From assembly GCF_014323705.1 (NCBI RefSeq), contig NZ_JABVEC010000001.1:1-64000 (forward strand): a DNA stretch of 64,000 nucleotides, given 5' to 3'. Source of the stretch: Actinomadura alba (lineage in GTDB: Bacteria; Actinomycetota; Actinomycetes; Streptosporangiales; Streptosporangiaceae). The notes beneath the pieces were generated by a model. It saw nothing but the letters and a program-made list of their open reading frames with translations. It did no database searches and was not told where the DNA came from. Position 1 is the first letter of the stretch, and each line of letters starts with the position of its first letter. The position numbers were made by a program, and so were the translations under genes. This document shows, piece by piece, positions 23,416 through 32,997 of this stretch.

Positions 23416-24953
23416 CGCTCCTCGCCCTCTTCCACGCGTACGGGATCTCCCACCCGCCGGGCCCCGGCGGGCACCGGGCGGCCGGCGGGCACGACGGCGA
23501 GCAGCACCGCCGCGCCGAGCCCGGTCAGCCGGGCGAGCAGGCCGTCCGCCAGTTCCGCCGTGTCGGCCCGGTCGTCGACGACGAGCAGGATCGCGTCGAA
23601 CCGCCGGCCGGGGTCGGTGCCGGCCGCGACGTTGTAGGCGTAGCGCTCGCCCGGCCCGTCGGCCGGATCGTCGTGCGCGGGGAACGCCAGCCGCGTCCGG
23701 ATCGCGTAGCCGGGGTCGTCGACGGCCAGCACGGGAGACCGGGTCGTCGTCGAGTAGCGGACCTCGGTTGCCTCCAGCCGGTCGGCCAGCGCCTCGGCCA
23801 GCCGCAACGGCGCGTACATCAGCTCCTCGAACCCGAGCACCAGCACTCGCGTGGGCATCGGGGCGGCCCCGCCGGTGAGGGCGGCGGAGAGCCGCTCGGC
23901 CATCGCGGGGAGCGCCGCGTCCAGGCGGGCCCGGTCGTGCGGCGTGAAGCCGTGCCGCCCGCCGTCGGGCAGCCCGGTGGGCCAGCCGAGCTCGACTCTG
24001 CGGACCCGCCCGCCCGGGGATCCGGACGGCTCGGACGGCGTGGCCGCGGACGGCGTGGCGGCGGACGGGTCGCCCGCGCCCGCGTCATGGGCGGCCGCGA
24101 CCAGGCGGGCGGCGGCACCGAGAACGTCGTCCGGCAGCACGACCTCGCCGATCGCGAGCGCGACCGTCTCGATGCGGGCGCCGAGAGCGGCCGCGAGGGC
24201 ATCGGTCGCGGCCCGGTCGGCCGGACGGCGCATGTCCACCAGCGACGCCACGACATAGTGGCGCCGCGGCCGCACGGCGTGCAGCGCGCGGATGGTGTTG
24301 AGCACGGTCGTGCCGGTGGAGATCTCGTCGTCGACGAGCACCACGGGCAGGTCGGCGTCCATCAGGTCGAGGTCCGCCGGCAGCAGCAGATGGCTGGTCG
24401 CGTGGCTGTGCTCCTCCTCGAACGCGCCATAGGGCGGCATGCCCGGAACCGGCCGGCGGGTCGAGTGCAGGTAGTACGCCCCGCCGAGGGCGTCAGCGAC
24501 GCAGTGCCCCAGCGCGGTCGCGGTCTCGGCGTACCCGATCACCACGGCGGGAAGCGGAGGGCCGGTGGCCTCCAGCCGATCGCGCAGCGCCGCCGCCGCG
24601 TCCGTGCGGCCTTTCAGCGCCTCGGTGAGCGGACCGCCGAAGAGCTCGGCGTGATCGGTCTCCGGACGCCCGTGCACCCGCTCCGCGCCGGACAGCGCCA
24701 CCCGTACGAGCTCACCGAGCAGCAGCCCGGCACCCCGCACCAGCCGCGGATCGGTCGGCACGTGCTTGCCGAGCACCGTCGACACCAGCAGATGGGCACG
24801 CCGCGGATTGCGGCGCACCGCCAGACCGAGAAGCTCGGCGAGCCCGGCCCCCACGGGACGGTCCAGATCCCTCAGGGCGACGTCGAGCCGCCGCGCGACC
24901 CACGTACCCGCCCAGTCGTTCCGCGCGTCGTCCCAGGCGTCGTTCACGCTCAC
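23412..24953 (-). CDS. Phosphoribosyltransferase with TRSP domain
   Basis: 513-aa two-domain protein. The N-terminal PRTase shows the PRPP-binding motif VVLVDDEISTGTT (about residues 200-212). A Pro/Ser/Ala/Thr-rich linker (GDPSAATPSAATPSEPSG) leads into a C-terminal domain with the eponymous TRSP motif (STTTRSPVLAVDDPGYA). This PRTase-TRSP fusion is characteristic of Ter-linked metabolite loci. Start GTG 24953 lies 7 bp after the lyase stop; GTG 24947 is an alternative. It probably builds a ribosylated intermediate with the PELOTA protein. Confidence 0.87.
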   Translation of the reverse strand: MSVNDAWDDARNDWAGTWVARRLDVALRDLDRPVGAGLAELLGLAVRRNPRRAHLLVSTVLGKHVPTDPRLVRGAGLLLGELVRVALSGAERVHGRPETDHAELFGGPLTEALKGRTDAAAALRDRLEATGPPLPAVVIGYAETATALGHCVADALGGAYYLHSTRRPVPGMPPYGAFEEEHSHATSHLLLPADLDLMDADLPVVLVDDEISTGTTVLNTIRALHAVRPRRHYVVASLVDMRRPADRAATDALAAALGARIETVALAIGEVVLPDDVLGAAARLVAAAHDAGAGDPSAATPSAATPSEPSGSPGGRVRRVELGWPTGLPDGGRHGFTPHDRARLDAALPAMAERLSAALTGGAAPMPTRVLVLGFEELMYAPLRLAEALADRLEATEVRYSTTTRSPVLAVDDPGYAIRTRLAFPAHDDPADGPGERYAYNVAAGTDPGRRFDAILLVVDDRADTAELADGLLARLTGLGAAVLLAVVPAGRPVPAGARRVGDPVRVEEGEER

Positions 24954-24960
24954 TGCCCGA

Positions 24961-26121
24961 TCACGCGGCCACCGCCGCGTCGAGCAGTTCCGCGAACGTG
25001 ACCTTCTCAGCGGCGACGCCGAAGAGCCGGGCACGCAGCAGCAGCCGCTCGGCCCACGCGCGATGGGGCTTGGCCTCGTTCATCTTGTTCGCGTAGCTGC
25101 TGGCCATGGCTCCCCCGACCCCGGCCTCGCCGACGATGTCGCTGGCGTCGCAGAACTCCTCGTGCGTCACCACCGACATGGCGTGCACGGCGGCGGCGTG
25201 GCTGGGATGGATCACGGTCTTGCCGGTGAGCCCGTTCGCCTTGTCGAGGTGCACCTCGCGGATCAGCCCGTCGAGATCTGCGGTGATCAGCTTCTTCCGG
25301 AGCGTGGCCGCCGACCGCCGTTCGAACGGCGACTGCCGCAACTGCGGCTTGAAGATCCGGTCGCCCGCGGAGAAGTACTCCCACACCGGCCCGGTGACGA
25401 CGAAACCGGTCCCGTCGGCCCGGCCAAGCACGTTGACCACATCGGCGATCACGCTGGCGACCGGGTGGATGTCGTAGATGGTCAGGTCCGGCGGACGCCT
25501 CAGCCCGTACGCGCTGCTCAGGTCCGTCGCGCCCAGCCGTACGGCGAGCACGCGTTCACGGTGCTTGGCCAGCAGCGCGGCGACGTCGTGCAGCATCCCC
25601 GCGCGCGTCTCCTTGTAGATCGCCTCGCGGCTCTCGATGACCGGCATCGCGAGCAGCCGCCGGCCGCTCGCCGTCGCGGTGTCGCTCAGCGCGTCGAGGA
25701 AGGCACTTCCGGACGTGGCGGTGAACTTCGGCAGTACGAAGCCGGAGACCAGCTCGATCGCCTCGCCCAGGCGCCTCGCGAGATCGGGAATCTGCTCCGG
25801 GACGCGGACCCGGATGAACAGCAGCGGCGCCCCGGTCCCGGCCTCGTGCGCCCGGCCCAGCTGATCGACCAGGTTCTTCTCGGCCGCCGCGACGTCCTCG
25901 TCCGGGATCGAATCCTCGAGGCAGGCGACCATGCTGGTGACGCCCCGCGCCGCGCTCTTGTGGATGTCGGCCGCAAGAGATGGCCGCGTCGCGGGGCTGT
26001 ACAGCGTCGCACCAAGAGCGACGGCCAGGGTCGCCGGCTCGTCGGCCCGGTGAAAGGACTGCGGACCCCGGTGGAACAGCTGAGCCCGACGTGCATGCGG
26101 GATGTGAGCGAAATGCCGCAT
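24961..26121 (-). CDS. HpcH/HpaI aldolase/citrate-lyase family protein
   Basis: 386-aa TIM-barrel lyase. Visible are MVACLEDSIPDEDV (metal-ligand Asp/Glu region), an RVRVPEQIPD strand and LAMPVIESREAIYKE with the family's Glu ligand. Also present are LAVRLGATDLSSAYGLRR and GKTVIHPSHAAAVHAM near the C-terminus. ATG 26121 follows GGGGAGGG; an upstream ATG at 26166 lacks such a site. Located between terD and the PRTase-TRSP gene, it is the C-C bond enzyme of the predicted Ter metabolite pathway. Confidence 0.88.
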   Translation of the reverse strand: MRHFAHIPHARRAQLFHRGPQSFHRADEPATLAVALGATLYSPATRPSLAADIHKSAARGVTSMVACLEDSIPDEDVAAAEKNLVDQLGRAHEAGTGAPLLFIRVRVPEQIPDLARRLGEAIELVSGFVLPKFTATSGSAFLDALSDTATASGRRLLAMPVIESREAIYKETRAGMLHDVAALLAKHRERVLAVRLGATDLSSAYGLRRPPDLTIYDIHPVASVIADVVNVLGRADGTGFVVTGPVWEYFSAGDRIFKPQLRQSPFERRSAATLRKKLITADLDGLIREVHLDKANGLTGKTVIHPSHAAAVHAMSVVTHEEFCDASDIVGEAGVGGAMASSYANKMNEAKPHRAWAERLLLRARLFGVAAEKVTFAELLDAAVAA

Positions 26122-26177
26122 CCGCGCAGGGCCCTCCCCGGGGTCCCCCAGTCCGCGTCTCGCCAATCTGTGAACCG

Positions 26178-26756
26178 CTACAGGTGAGCAGCGACTGTGG
26201 GCAGCAGCTGCTGGAACGTACGGCCGGTCGCCGGGACGCCGATGGCGGTCATCGACCAGCCCTGACCGTCCCGCGCCACCTTCGCCATGATCTGCGCCGT
26301 GTGCGGGCCGCCACCGCTCAGGTCGTAGCGCGCCAGCTCCTGGCCGGTGGTCTCGTCCACCAGCCGGCAGAAGGCGTTCTCGATCTGCGTGAAGTCCTGC
26401 CCGGTGAACGAGTTGACCGTGAACACCAGCTGGGTGACATTACCCGGCACACCCGGCAGGTCCACGTTGATGGACTCGTCGTCGCCGTCGCCCGCACCCG
26501 TACGGTTGTCGCCGGTGTGCAGCACGGAGCCGTCCTTGCTGCGCAGCTGACGGAACCACACCGAGTCGACGAGGCCGCCGTTCGCGTCGAACAGCAGGCA
26601 CGAGGCGTCGAGGTCGATCGACTGCGCCTTGGCCTTGCCGAAGAGCCCCTTCTTCATCGCGGCGTCCCAGCCCAAACCCATCTTCACGCGGGTCAGCGTT
26701 CCCCCACCGGGTTTGGTCAGCGAGACCTTCTGTCCCTTTTGCAGCGATACCGACAC
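26178..26756 (-). CDS. terD: TerD family protein, divergent paralogue
   Basis: 192-aa TerD-domain protein. Opening VSVSLQKGQKVSLTKPGGG, Ca-site segments IDLDASCLLFDANG and GAGDGDDESINVDL, and EIENAFCRLVDETTGQELARY-type strands match the family, which binds calcium and acts in tellurite and chemical-stress tolerance. It differs from the other two copies by an insert, AAMKKGLFGKAKAQS, between strands. The start is GTG 26756, with AAGGAA 7 bases upstream; ATG 26783 is possible. It lies 45 bp after the DUF475 stop and 56 bp before the lyase gene. Confidence 0.88.
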   Translation of the reverse strand: MSVSLQKGQKVSLTKPGGGTLTRVKMGLGWDAAMKKGLFGKAKAQSIDLDASCLLFDANGGLVDSVWFRQLRSKDGSVLHTGDNRTGAGDGDDESINVDLPGVPGNVTQLVFTVNSFTGQDFTQIENAFCRLVDETTGQELARYDLSGGGPHTAQIMAKVARDGQGWSMTAIGVPATGRTFQQLLPTVAAHL

Positions 26757-26800
26757 GCTGTTCCTTTCTGTCGCCGTTGACATCACACGGTCGCTCGCCA

Positions 26801-27910
26801 TCACACGCCGCTGGACTGAAGCTCCTTGTCCTCGCCCGATGTGCCCTCGCCGGTGTCCTCACGGCGGTTGCGGACGATCGAGCTGACGAAGGCGGCGATG
26901 ATGAGACCCGCGCCCAGGCCACCTGTGATCAACTCGGAGACGTGCGTGCCGATGCTGATCAGCATGCAGGCGGCCAGTGCGCCGATCGCCCAGTGCGCAC
27001 CATGCTCGAGATAGACGTACTCGTGCAGGGTTCCCTTGCGCACCAGATACACCGTGAGCGACCGGATGTACATGGCGCCGACGCCGAGGCCGAGGGCGAT
27101 GACGATCGGGTCCTGGCTGACCGCGAACGCCCCGATGACCCCGTCGAAGGAGAAGGAGGCGTCGAGCACCTCGAGGTAGAGGAAGAGGAAGAACGCGGCC
27201 TTGCCGGTGGCCTTGATCACAGCGTTCGGCCCGGTGCGTTCGACCTTGGCCTCGCCGCCCTCTTCCTCCCCTTCGGCCGCCTCGAGGCTGGCGTCGGCGA
27301 ACAGCTCGCCGAGGCCGTTGACCAGGATGTAGGTGATCATGCCGAGGACGCCGGAGATCATCACCTCGCCCGGGTGGTCGGCGAAGTAGCCCGCCACCAC
27401 GGTCAGCGTGCCCGCGGCCACGACCACGGCGAGCCCGTCGAGCTGTCCGATCTTGGCGAGGGGACGCTCCAGCCAGGGCAGCCACTTCTCCGCGCGCGAC
27501 TCGAAGACGAAGTCCAGGAAGAGCATCAGGAGGAACATCGACCCGAACGCGGCGATCATCGGGTAGGCCTCGTGCAGCTTGTCAGCGTACGTGGCGCCGT
27601 CGTTGAGCGCGAGGTCGATCGCCTCGATGGGCCCCATCTGGGCGGTGATGCCCACGATGAGCAACGGGAAGACCAGGCGCATGCCGAAGACGGCGATGGC
27701 GATGCCGACGGTGAGGAAGATCTTCTGCCAGAACGGGCTCATGCGTTCGAGCACCTTGGCGTTGACAACGGCGTTGTCGAACGACAGGGAGATCTCCAGA
27801 ATGCAGAGAATGGCGACCAGCGCCAACCCGGACGGACCGTCATAGAGGAGGGCTGCGAGGAGCCCGACGGCGGTGATCGCGAACGACCAGCCGAAGGTAC
27901 GGAGAATCAT
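26801..27910 (-). CDS. TerC-like DUF475 integral membrane protein
   Basis: 369-aa polytopic protein with about 9 hydrophobic segments. The TerC/DUF475 signature acidic motifs within membrane helices are present twice: LEISLSFDNAVVNAKVLERM (about residues 38-57) and LEVLDASFSFDGVIGAF (about 245-262). A charged cytoplasmic loop (EAAEGEEEGGEAKVERTG) separates the halves. TerC-type proteins are proposed metal-ion sensing or transport partners of TerD. It is flanked by terD genes on both sides in one operon. Confidence 0.92.
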   Translation of the reverse strand: MILRTFGWSFAITAVGLLAALLYDGPSGLALVAILCILEISLSFDNAVVNAKVLERMSPFWQKIFLTVGIAIAVFGMRLVFPLLIVGITAQMGPIEAIDLALNDGATYADKLHEAYPMIAAFGSMFLLMLFLDFVFESRAEKWLPWLERPLAKIGQLDGLAVVVAAGTLTVVAGYFADHPGEVMISGVLGMITYILVNGLGELFADASLEAAEGEEEGGEAKVERTGPNAVIKATGKAAFFLFLYLEVLDASFSFDGVIGAFAVSQDPIVIALGLGVGAMYIRSLTVYLVRKGTLHEYVYLEHGAHWAIGALAACMLISIGTHVSELITGGLGAGLIIAAFVSSIVRNRREDTGEGTSGEDKELQSSGV

Positions 27911-27955
27911 GCGTTCACGTTCCGGTCTTGTTCAGAGATGTGCACTGTGCGTTCG

Positions 27956-28534
27956 TCACCCGACATTGACGCCGAAGTCCATGGCGATGCCGGCGAGCCC
28001 CGAGGCGTAACCCTGGCCGACGGCGCGGAACTTCCACTCACCGCCGTGCCGGTAGAGCTCTCCGAAGACCATCGCGGTCTCGGTCGACGCGTCCTCGGTC
28101 AGGTCGTAGCGCGCCAGCTCGGAGTTGTCGGCCTGGTTCACGATGCGGATGTAGGCGTTGCGCACCTGGCCGAAGCTCTGGCCGCGACTGTCCGCGTCGT
28201 AGATCGACACCGGGAAGACGACCCGCTCGCACTCTGCCGGGACCGACGCGAGATTGACCTTGATCGCTTCGTCGTCGCCCTCGCCCTCACCGGTGAGGTT
28301 GTCACCGGTGTGCTCGACCGAGCCGTCCGGGCTCTTGAGGTTGTTGAAGAACACGAAGTGCTGGTCGGACATGACCTTGCCGCCGGAGTTGAGCAGCAGC
28401 GCGGAGGCGTCGAGGTCGAAATCCGCTCCGGTCGTGGCGCGGGCGTCCCAGCCCAGCCCGACCAGGACGGCCGTAAGGTTCGGCGCCTGCTTCGTCAGTG
28501 AGACGTTGCCGCCCTTAGCGAGCGAAACACCCAT
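27956..28534 (-). CDS. terD: TerD family protein
   Basis: 192-aa standard TerD domain: [17 protein letters not shown], then calcium-binding acidic loops in [14 protein letters not shown] and [14 protein letters not shown], and the conserved tail [20 protein letters not shown]. Very similar to the neighbouring copy at 28567, so a recent tandem duplication is likely. ATG 28534; 32 bp after the upstream terD stop. Cytoplasmic or membrane-peripheral stress protein. Confidence 0.95.
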   Translation of the reverse strand: MGVSLAKGGNVSLTKQAPNLTAVLVGLGWDARATTGADFDLDASALLLNSGGKVMSDQHFVFFNNLKSPDGSVEHTGDNLTGEGEGDDEAIKVNLASVPAECERVVFPVSIYDADSRGQSFGQVRNAYIRIVNQADNSELARYDLTEDASTETAMVFGELYRHGGEWKFRAVGQGYASGLAGIAMDFGVNVG

Positions 28535-28566
28535 GGTCTACTTCCTTCTCTCTCGTCTGCCGTCTG

Positions 28567-29142
28567 TCAGATGTTCACGCCGAAGTCCAGCGCGATGCCC
28601 GCCAGCCCGGACGCGTAGCCCTGGCCGACAGCGCGGAACTTCCACTCGGTCTGATACCGATACAACTCGCCGAAGACCATCGCAGTTTCCGTTGCGGCGT
28701 CCTCAGTGAGGTCGTAGCGGGCGAGCTCGGAGCTGTCGGCCTGATTCCACACGCGGATGAAGGCGTTGCGCACCTGACCGAAGTTCTGGCGGCGGGCGTC
28801 GCCCTCGTAGATCGACACCGCGAACGCGATGCGGTGGGCCTCGAGCGGCACCCCGGCGAGGTCGATCTTGATCTGCTCGTCGTCGCCCTCGCCCACGCCC
28901 GTCAGATTGTCGCCGGAATGCTCGACCGAGCCGTCCGGTGTACGGAGGTTGTTGAAGAACACAAAGTGCCGATCGGAGAGCGCCTTGCCGGATTCGTCGA
29001 GCACCACGGCGGCGGAGTCGAGATCGAAGTCCACACCGGTCGTGACCCGCACGTCCCAGCCCAGTCCGACTGTTACTGCTGTGAGCCCTGGAGCCTGCTT
29101 GGTGAGTGAGACGTTTCCACCCTTTGTGAGACTGACCCCCAC
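28567..29142 (-). CDS. terD: TerD family protein, first gene of the ter operon
   Basis: 191-aa TerD domain ([68 protein letters not shown]). Start is GTG 29142 with GGAGG 4 bases upstream of the spacer. It is the promoter-proximal gene of an operon running leftwards to 20800: terD-terD-DUF475-terD-lyase-PRTase/TRSP-PRTase/PELOTA-HAD-unknown. The 173-bp gap to the divergent coiled-coil gene must hold both promoters. Confidence 0.95.
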   Translation of the reverse strand: MGVSLTKGGNVSLTKQAPGLTAVTVGLGWDVRVTTGVDFDLDSAAVVLDESGKALSDRHFVFFNNLRTPDGSVEHSGDNLTGVGEGDDEQIKIDLAGVPLEAHRIAFAVSIYEGDARRQNFGQVRNAFIRVWNQADSSELARYDLTEDAATETAMVFGELYRYQTEWKFRAVGQGYASGLAGIALDFGVNI

Positions 29143-29315
29143 TGTGCCTCCAGGTGATGATCGGCTTTACGTTGGTCCACGCCAGACTGGGACGTCGCAA
29201 GCGATGCTATCGGTTCCATTCGCACCCTTCGGTATTACGAACACGAACGGGACGATAGGAGGATGAGCGCAGACGCGTTCTGCGCGAAACTACCGTAGTG
29301 ACGGAGAGGGGCGCC

Positions 29316-30563
29316 GTGCAGAGACCAGGCGATCAGCGCAGACGTGGCCGGGGGGCCGATGCGGCGGGGAGTGCCACGGCGGCGAAGGACGCCGCGGCGA
29401 CCGCCTTCTACGAGATGGATCAGGCTCAGCGCTACGTGAGCGGGCGGCTGACCGTCTTCGCCGACCTCGACGCCCGGGCGGCCGAGCGGTCCAAGACCGA
29501 GTTCGCCACGCTCACGGAGTCCGCCGACGCGGCCGCCGCCGCCTATATCGGCATCGTGGACGCGCACGACCTCGACGAGCCGGACCGGTCGGCCGCCGAG
29601 TACGACGCCGCGCGGCGGGCGTTCGTCGCCGTGACCGAACGGCTGACCGCCCTCACCGCGGATCTCAACGCCTTCGCCGGCCGCCTGTCGCCGCAGTTGG
29701 CCTCGCTCGAGGCGGCACTGGACGAGCTGCCCGCGAAGCTCATGGCCGCGCGCGACCTCATCGCCGCCGCCGACCGCGCCATAGCCGACGCCGAGGCCAT
29801 GGGCATGCGGCCGGTGGACGCCGCCGACGATGTGGCGAAGGCCCGGTCCGCTCTCGAGGTGCTCACCTCGCAGGGCCTCGGCGGGCTCGGCCTGGCCGGG
29901 GCTCTCTCGCAGGCCGACGAGGTGCGCCGGCTCGCCGAGAAGGCCAGGGAGAGCGCCCTGGAACTGCCGCGTACGGCCGAGGAGGTCCGCAAGTCGCTCG
30001 TCGCGGTCCGTACCCGGGTGCAGGTCGTGGCCGGCCGGGTCGAATCCGTGACGTCCGCGATGAGGCAGCTCGTACGCCGCTACTCCCGCGACTGCTGGGA
30101 GGACCTGAAAGGGGCGTCGAACGTCATCGAGGGCGCGCTGGAGCGGGCGCGCGAACGCATCGCGGAGGCCGACGCCCACGCCGCGCGGCAGGAGTGGAAG
30201 GCGGCCCGGCAGGCCGTCACGGCGGCCCGTACCGAGCTGACGTCCGCCGACCGCAGGGCGGGGGCGGTGACCGGGCGCCTCGCCGATCTCGACGCGACCG
30301 CGGCCGACCCGGCCAAGGCGGCCGAGAAGGCGCGATTCGCGGTGCGGGACGCCCAGAAGATGGCCGTCACGAGTCCCGGCGGCCCGGCCCCCGAGCATGT
30401 CCGCACGCTCGACGCCCTCGTCGCCCGGCTCGAGACCGGGCCCACCCTGCTGGCCGGGCCGCACCCGGACTACTGGGGGTACCTGCGCGAGCTCGACGCC
30501 ATCAAGATCGCCGCTCAGGACGTCATCGCCCAGATCCGCGACGCCCGCGCCCACGGTCACTGA
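29316..30563 (+). CDS. Alanine-rich coiled-coil protein divergent from the ter operon
   Basis: 415-aa soluble protein made almost entirely of Ala/Glu/Arg-rich helices with heptad-like spacing (for example DDVAKARSALEVLT; EVRRLAEKARESALELPRTA; NVIEGALERARERIAEADAH). A short globular end, LAGPHPDYWGYLRELDAIK, follows. No catalytic motif, no membrane segment. The start is GTG 29316, immediately after GGAGAGGGG; GTG 29298 would include that site in the coding region. Family not recognised; its position suggests a structural partner of the Ter proteins. Confidence 0.75.
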   Translation: MQRPGDQRRRGRGADAAGSATAAKDAAATAFYEMDQAQRYVSGRLTVFADLDARAAERSKTEFATLTESADAAAAAYIGIVDAHDLDEPDRSAAEYDAARRAFVAVTERLTALTADLNAFAGRLSPQLASLEAALDELPAKLMAARDLIAAADRAIADAEAMGMRPVDAADDVAKARSALEVLTSQGLGGLGLAGALSQADEVRRLAEKARESALELPRTAEEVRKSLVAVRTRVQVVAGRVESVTSAMRQLVRRYSRDCWEDLKGASNVIEGALERARERIAEADAHAARQEWKAARQAVTAARTELTSADRRAGAVTGRLADLDATAADPAKAAEKARFAVRDAQKMAVTSPGGPAPEHVRTLDALVARLETGPTLLAGPHPDYWGYLRELDAIKIAAQDVIAQIRDARAHGH

Positions 30564-30579
30564 CCCCACCCCGGACCGC

Positions 30580-31824
30580 TCAGAACAGCCCCTCTCCCCA
30601 GAAACCGCCCTGGCGCACGCCGGGCGGGCAGGCCCAGATGCCGGAGCCGACGTGCTGGAGGTATTCGTTCAGCCCGTCGGCGGCCAGGCTGCGCTGGAGT
30701 GGGATGAAGCCCTTGCGCGGGTCGCGCTGGTAGGCGATGAAGAACAGGCCGGCGTCGAGGCGGCCGAGACCGTCCGAGCCGTCGGTGAACGAGTAGCCGC
30801 GCCGCAGGATGCGGATGCCTCCGTTGGTGTCCGGATGCACTAGGCGAACGTGCGCGTTCGGTTCCATCCGGTCGAGGATGACCGGGTCGCGTTCCTTCGT
30901 GCGGCCGAAGGCCGCGCCCTCGGCCTTGTCCCGGCCGATCAGCTGCTCCTGCTCCTTGAGCGAGGTGCGGTCCCAGGTCTCGATGTGCATGCGGATCCGG
31001 CGTGCCACAAGGTAGGAGCCGCCGGCCATCCAGTCCGATCCGTCCGCCGGGGCGGCCCACACGTGCCGGTCGAGGAGTTCGGCGTCGGTGCCGGGGATGT
31101 TGCTGGTGCCGTCCTTGAAGCCCATCATGTTGCGCGGCGTGTGCTCTTCCGGCGTGGTCGAGGACGTCTTCCCGAAGCCGAGCTGCGACCAGCGCACCGA
31201 CACCACGCCGAAGCCGATGCGGGCCAGGTTGCGGATCGCGTGCACGGCGACCTGCGGGTCATCGGCACAGGCCTGCACGGCGAGGTCGCCGCCGCTGCGC
31301 TCGGGATCGAGCCGGTCGCCGGCGAAGTGCGGCAGGTCGACGAGGGCGGCCGGGCGGCGTGCCCTGAGGCCGAACCGGTCCTTGCCGCCGCTCTCGAACA
31401 GGCCGGCGCCGAACCCGATGGTCAGGGTCAGCCGCGAGGCGGGGAGCCCGAGCGCCTCGCCCGTGTCGTCGGGGGGCGCCTCGGGGATCCCGCCGACGGC
31501 GCCGGCCCCGTGTGGGCGGCCGGCGGTCATCGCCGCCGCCGCGGCGGTCCAATCCTTCAGGAGCCCGGCCAGCTTGGCGCGGTCATCGGTGACCACGTCG
31601 AAGGCCGCGAAGTGCAGGCGGTCCTGGACCGGCGTGGCGATGCCGGACTGGTGAGCACCGTGGAAGGGGATCGCACCGCCGGCCGCGGGCGCCTTGTCCT
31701 CGTCAGCCCGGGCAGCGGAGACGAGACCGGCGCCGGCCGCGGCACCCGCCAGCACTCCCACTCCGGAGACGCCGAGCAGCCTGCGCCGGCTGACGCGCAG
31801 ATCCTCCGTGCGGCGCTCCGTCAT
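30580..31824 (-). CDS. efeB: Dyp-type peroxidase / deferrochelatase EfeB
   Basis: 414-aa haem peroxidase exported by the Tat pathway: twin-arginine signal VSRRRLLGVSGVGV (about residues 11-24), then the Dyp fold. The catalytic Asp motif GFKDGTSN (about 222-229) and the downstream haem-ligand region around IRMHIETWDRTSLKEQEQ are present. With EfeO it forms the acid-induced ferrous uptake system and also strips iron from haem. ATG 31824 overlaps the efeO stop (ATGA). The permease gene efeU is not adjacent. Confidence 0.93.
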   Translation of the reverse strand: MTERRTEDLRVSRRRLLGVSGVGVLAGAAAGAGLVSAARADEDKAPAAGGAIPFHGAHQSGIATPVQDRLHFAAFDVVTDDRAKLAGLLKDWTAAAAAMTAGRPHGAGAVGGIPEAPPDDTGEALGLPASRLTLTIGFGAGLFESGGKDRFGLRARRPAALVDLPHFAGDRLDPERSGGDLAVQACADDPQVAVHAIRNLARIGFGVVSVRWSQLGFGKTSSTTPEEHTPRNMMGFKDGTSNIPGTDAELLDRHVWAAPADGSDWMAGGSYLVARRIRMHIETWDRTSLKEQEQLIGRDKAEGAAFGRTKERDPVILDRMEPNAHVRLVHPDTNGGIRILRRGYSFTDGSDGLGRLDAGLFFIAYQRDPRKGFIPLQRSLAADGLNEYLQHVGSGIWACPPGVRQGGFWGEGLF

Positions 31825-32975
31825 CTGCTGACCACTCCCGCGAGCCTGGACAGCGGCTCGGCGAGGGCGTCCACGGCGGTGGACAGCTTCTTGCGGTCGG
31901 CCTTTCCGACGGTGTCGTAGGAGACGTACCCATCGCCCTTCTTGTACTCGGCGAGCAGGTCTGTGACGTTCTGGAACTCCTTGTCCAGGGTGCCGGCCAG
32001 CGCCGCGTCCTTCTCCCGTACCACCGGCAGAAGCAGCTCGTGGACCTTGCGTGCTCCGTCGAGGTTCGCGGCGAAGTCCACCAGGTCGGTGTGGCTGAAG
32101 ATCTCCTCCTCACCGGTGATCTTCCCGGTGGCCACCTCGTCGAGGAGCTCCTTGGCACCGTTGGCCATGGAGGCCGGGGTGATCGGCGGGTCAAGGGTCT
32201 CGGCGCTCACCTTGGCCTTGAGCTCGGCGAGGTCCTTGACGAGCTGGTCGGCGTACTGCGCTTCGCCCTTGACCGACTTGGTCTTCCAGAGCGCCTTCTC
32301 GAGCCGGTGCCAGCCGGTCCACTTCTGCCCCTTCTCGAGGTCGGCCTCGCGCAGGTCGACGCGCGGGTCGAGGTCGCCGAACGACTCCGCGACCGGCTCG
32401 ATCCGCTCCCAGCCGACCCGCGACGGGGCGTAGAGCTTCTTGGCCTCGGCGACGTCGCCCTTCTTCACCGCCGCGACGAACTTGCCCGTCGTGGCGATGG
32501 TGTCGTCGACCTGCGCGTTGACATAGGCCTTGTAGGCGGTGAGCGCCGCCGTGAGCCGGGGATCGGCCGCGTGGTCGGCCTGGCCGGTGACGGTGAGGTC
32601 CTGCCGGATCCCGTCGCCGACCATTCCCGGCTTGCATGCGAGCTGGTACTTGCCCGCGTTGAGCTGGGTCGTCAGCTCGACGCCGGTGCCCGGGCCGATG
32701 TTCTCCCGCTCGGTGACGATCTTGTCGCCGGGTGCGTAGATGTAGACCTCGGTGACCTTGCTGCCCTTGTTGGTCACCTTGAACGTCGTGGTGCCGGCCG
32801 GGAGCTCCTTCTTCGCCACGTCGCACGTCGTGTCGGTCGCGTCGACCGTGATCGCGGCGGCGGAGCCCTTGGCACCCGTGGCGCCATCGTTCCCGCCGTC
32901 GTCACCGCATCCGGTGAGCAGTGACATCGACACCGTTGCGGCGCCCACCAGGGCGACGACGGGCGCAGCGCGCAT
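31821..32975 (-). CDS. efeO: Iron-uptake lipoprotein EfeO (cupredoxin + M75 imelysin-like)
   Basis: 384-aa extracytoplasmic lipoprotein. Lipobox LLTGC (Cys about residue 23); N-terminal cupredoxin-like EfeO domain (TDTTCDVAKKELPAGTTTF; GKYQLACKPGMVGDG); C-terminal helical M75 peptidase-like domain with the HxxE metal motif in GWHRLEKALW. It delivers iron to the FTR1-type permease EfeU and is normally encoded as efeUOB. ATG 32975 with GGAG upstream. A good IdeR/DmdR iron box lies 23 bp upstream, indicating iron repression of efeOB. Confidence 0.93.
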   Translation of the reverse strand: MRAAPVVALVGAATVSMSLLTGCGDDGGNDGATGAKGSAAAITVDATDTTCDVAKKELPAGTTTFKVTNKGSKVTEVYIYAPGDKIVTERENIGPGTGVELTTQLNAGKYQLACKPGMVGDGIRQDLTVTGQADHAADPRLTAALTAYKAYVNAQVDDTIATTGKFVAAVKKGDVAEAKKLYAPSRVGWERIEPVAESFGDLDPRVDLREADLEKGQKWTGWHRLEKALWKTKSVKGEAQYADQLVKDLAELKAKVSAETLDPPITPASMANGAKELLDEVATGKITGEEEIFSHTDLVDFAANLDGARKVHELLLPVVREKDAALAGTLDKEFQNVTDLLAEYKKGDGYVSYDTVGKADRKKLSTAVDALAEPLSRLAGVVSR

Positions 32976-32997
32976 GAGGACTCCAAGCTTGATGAAG

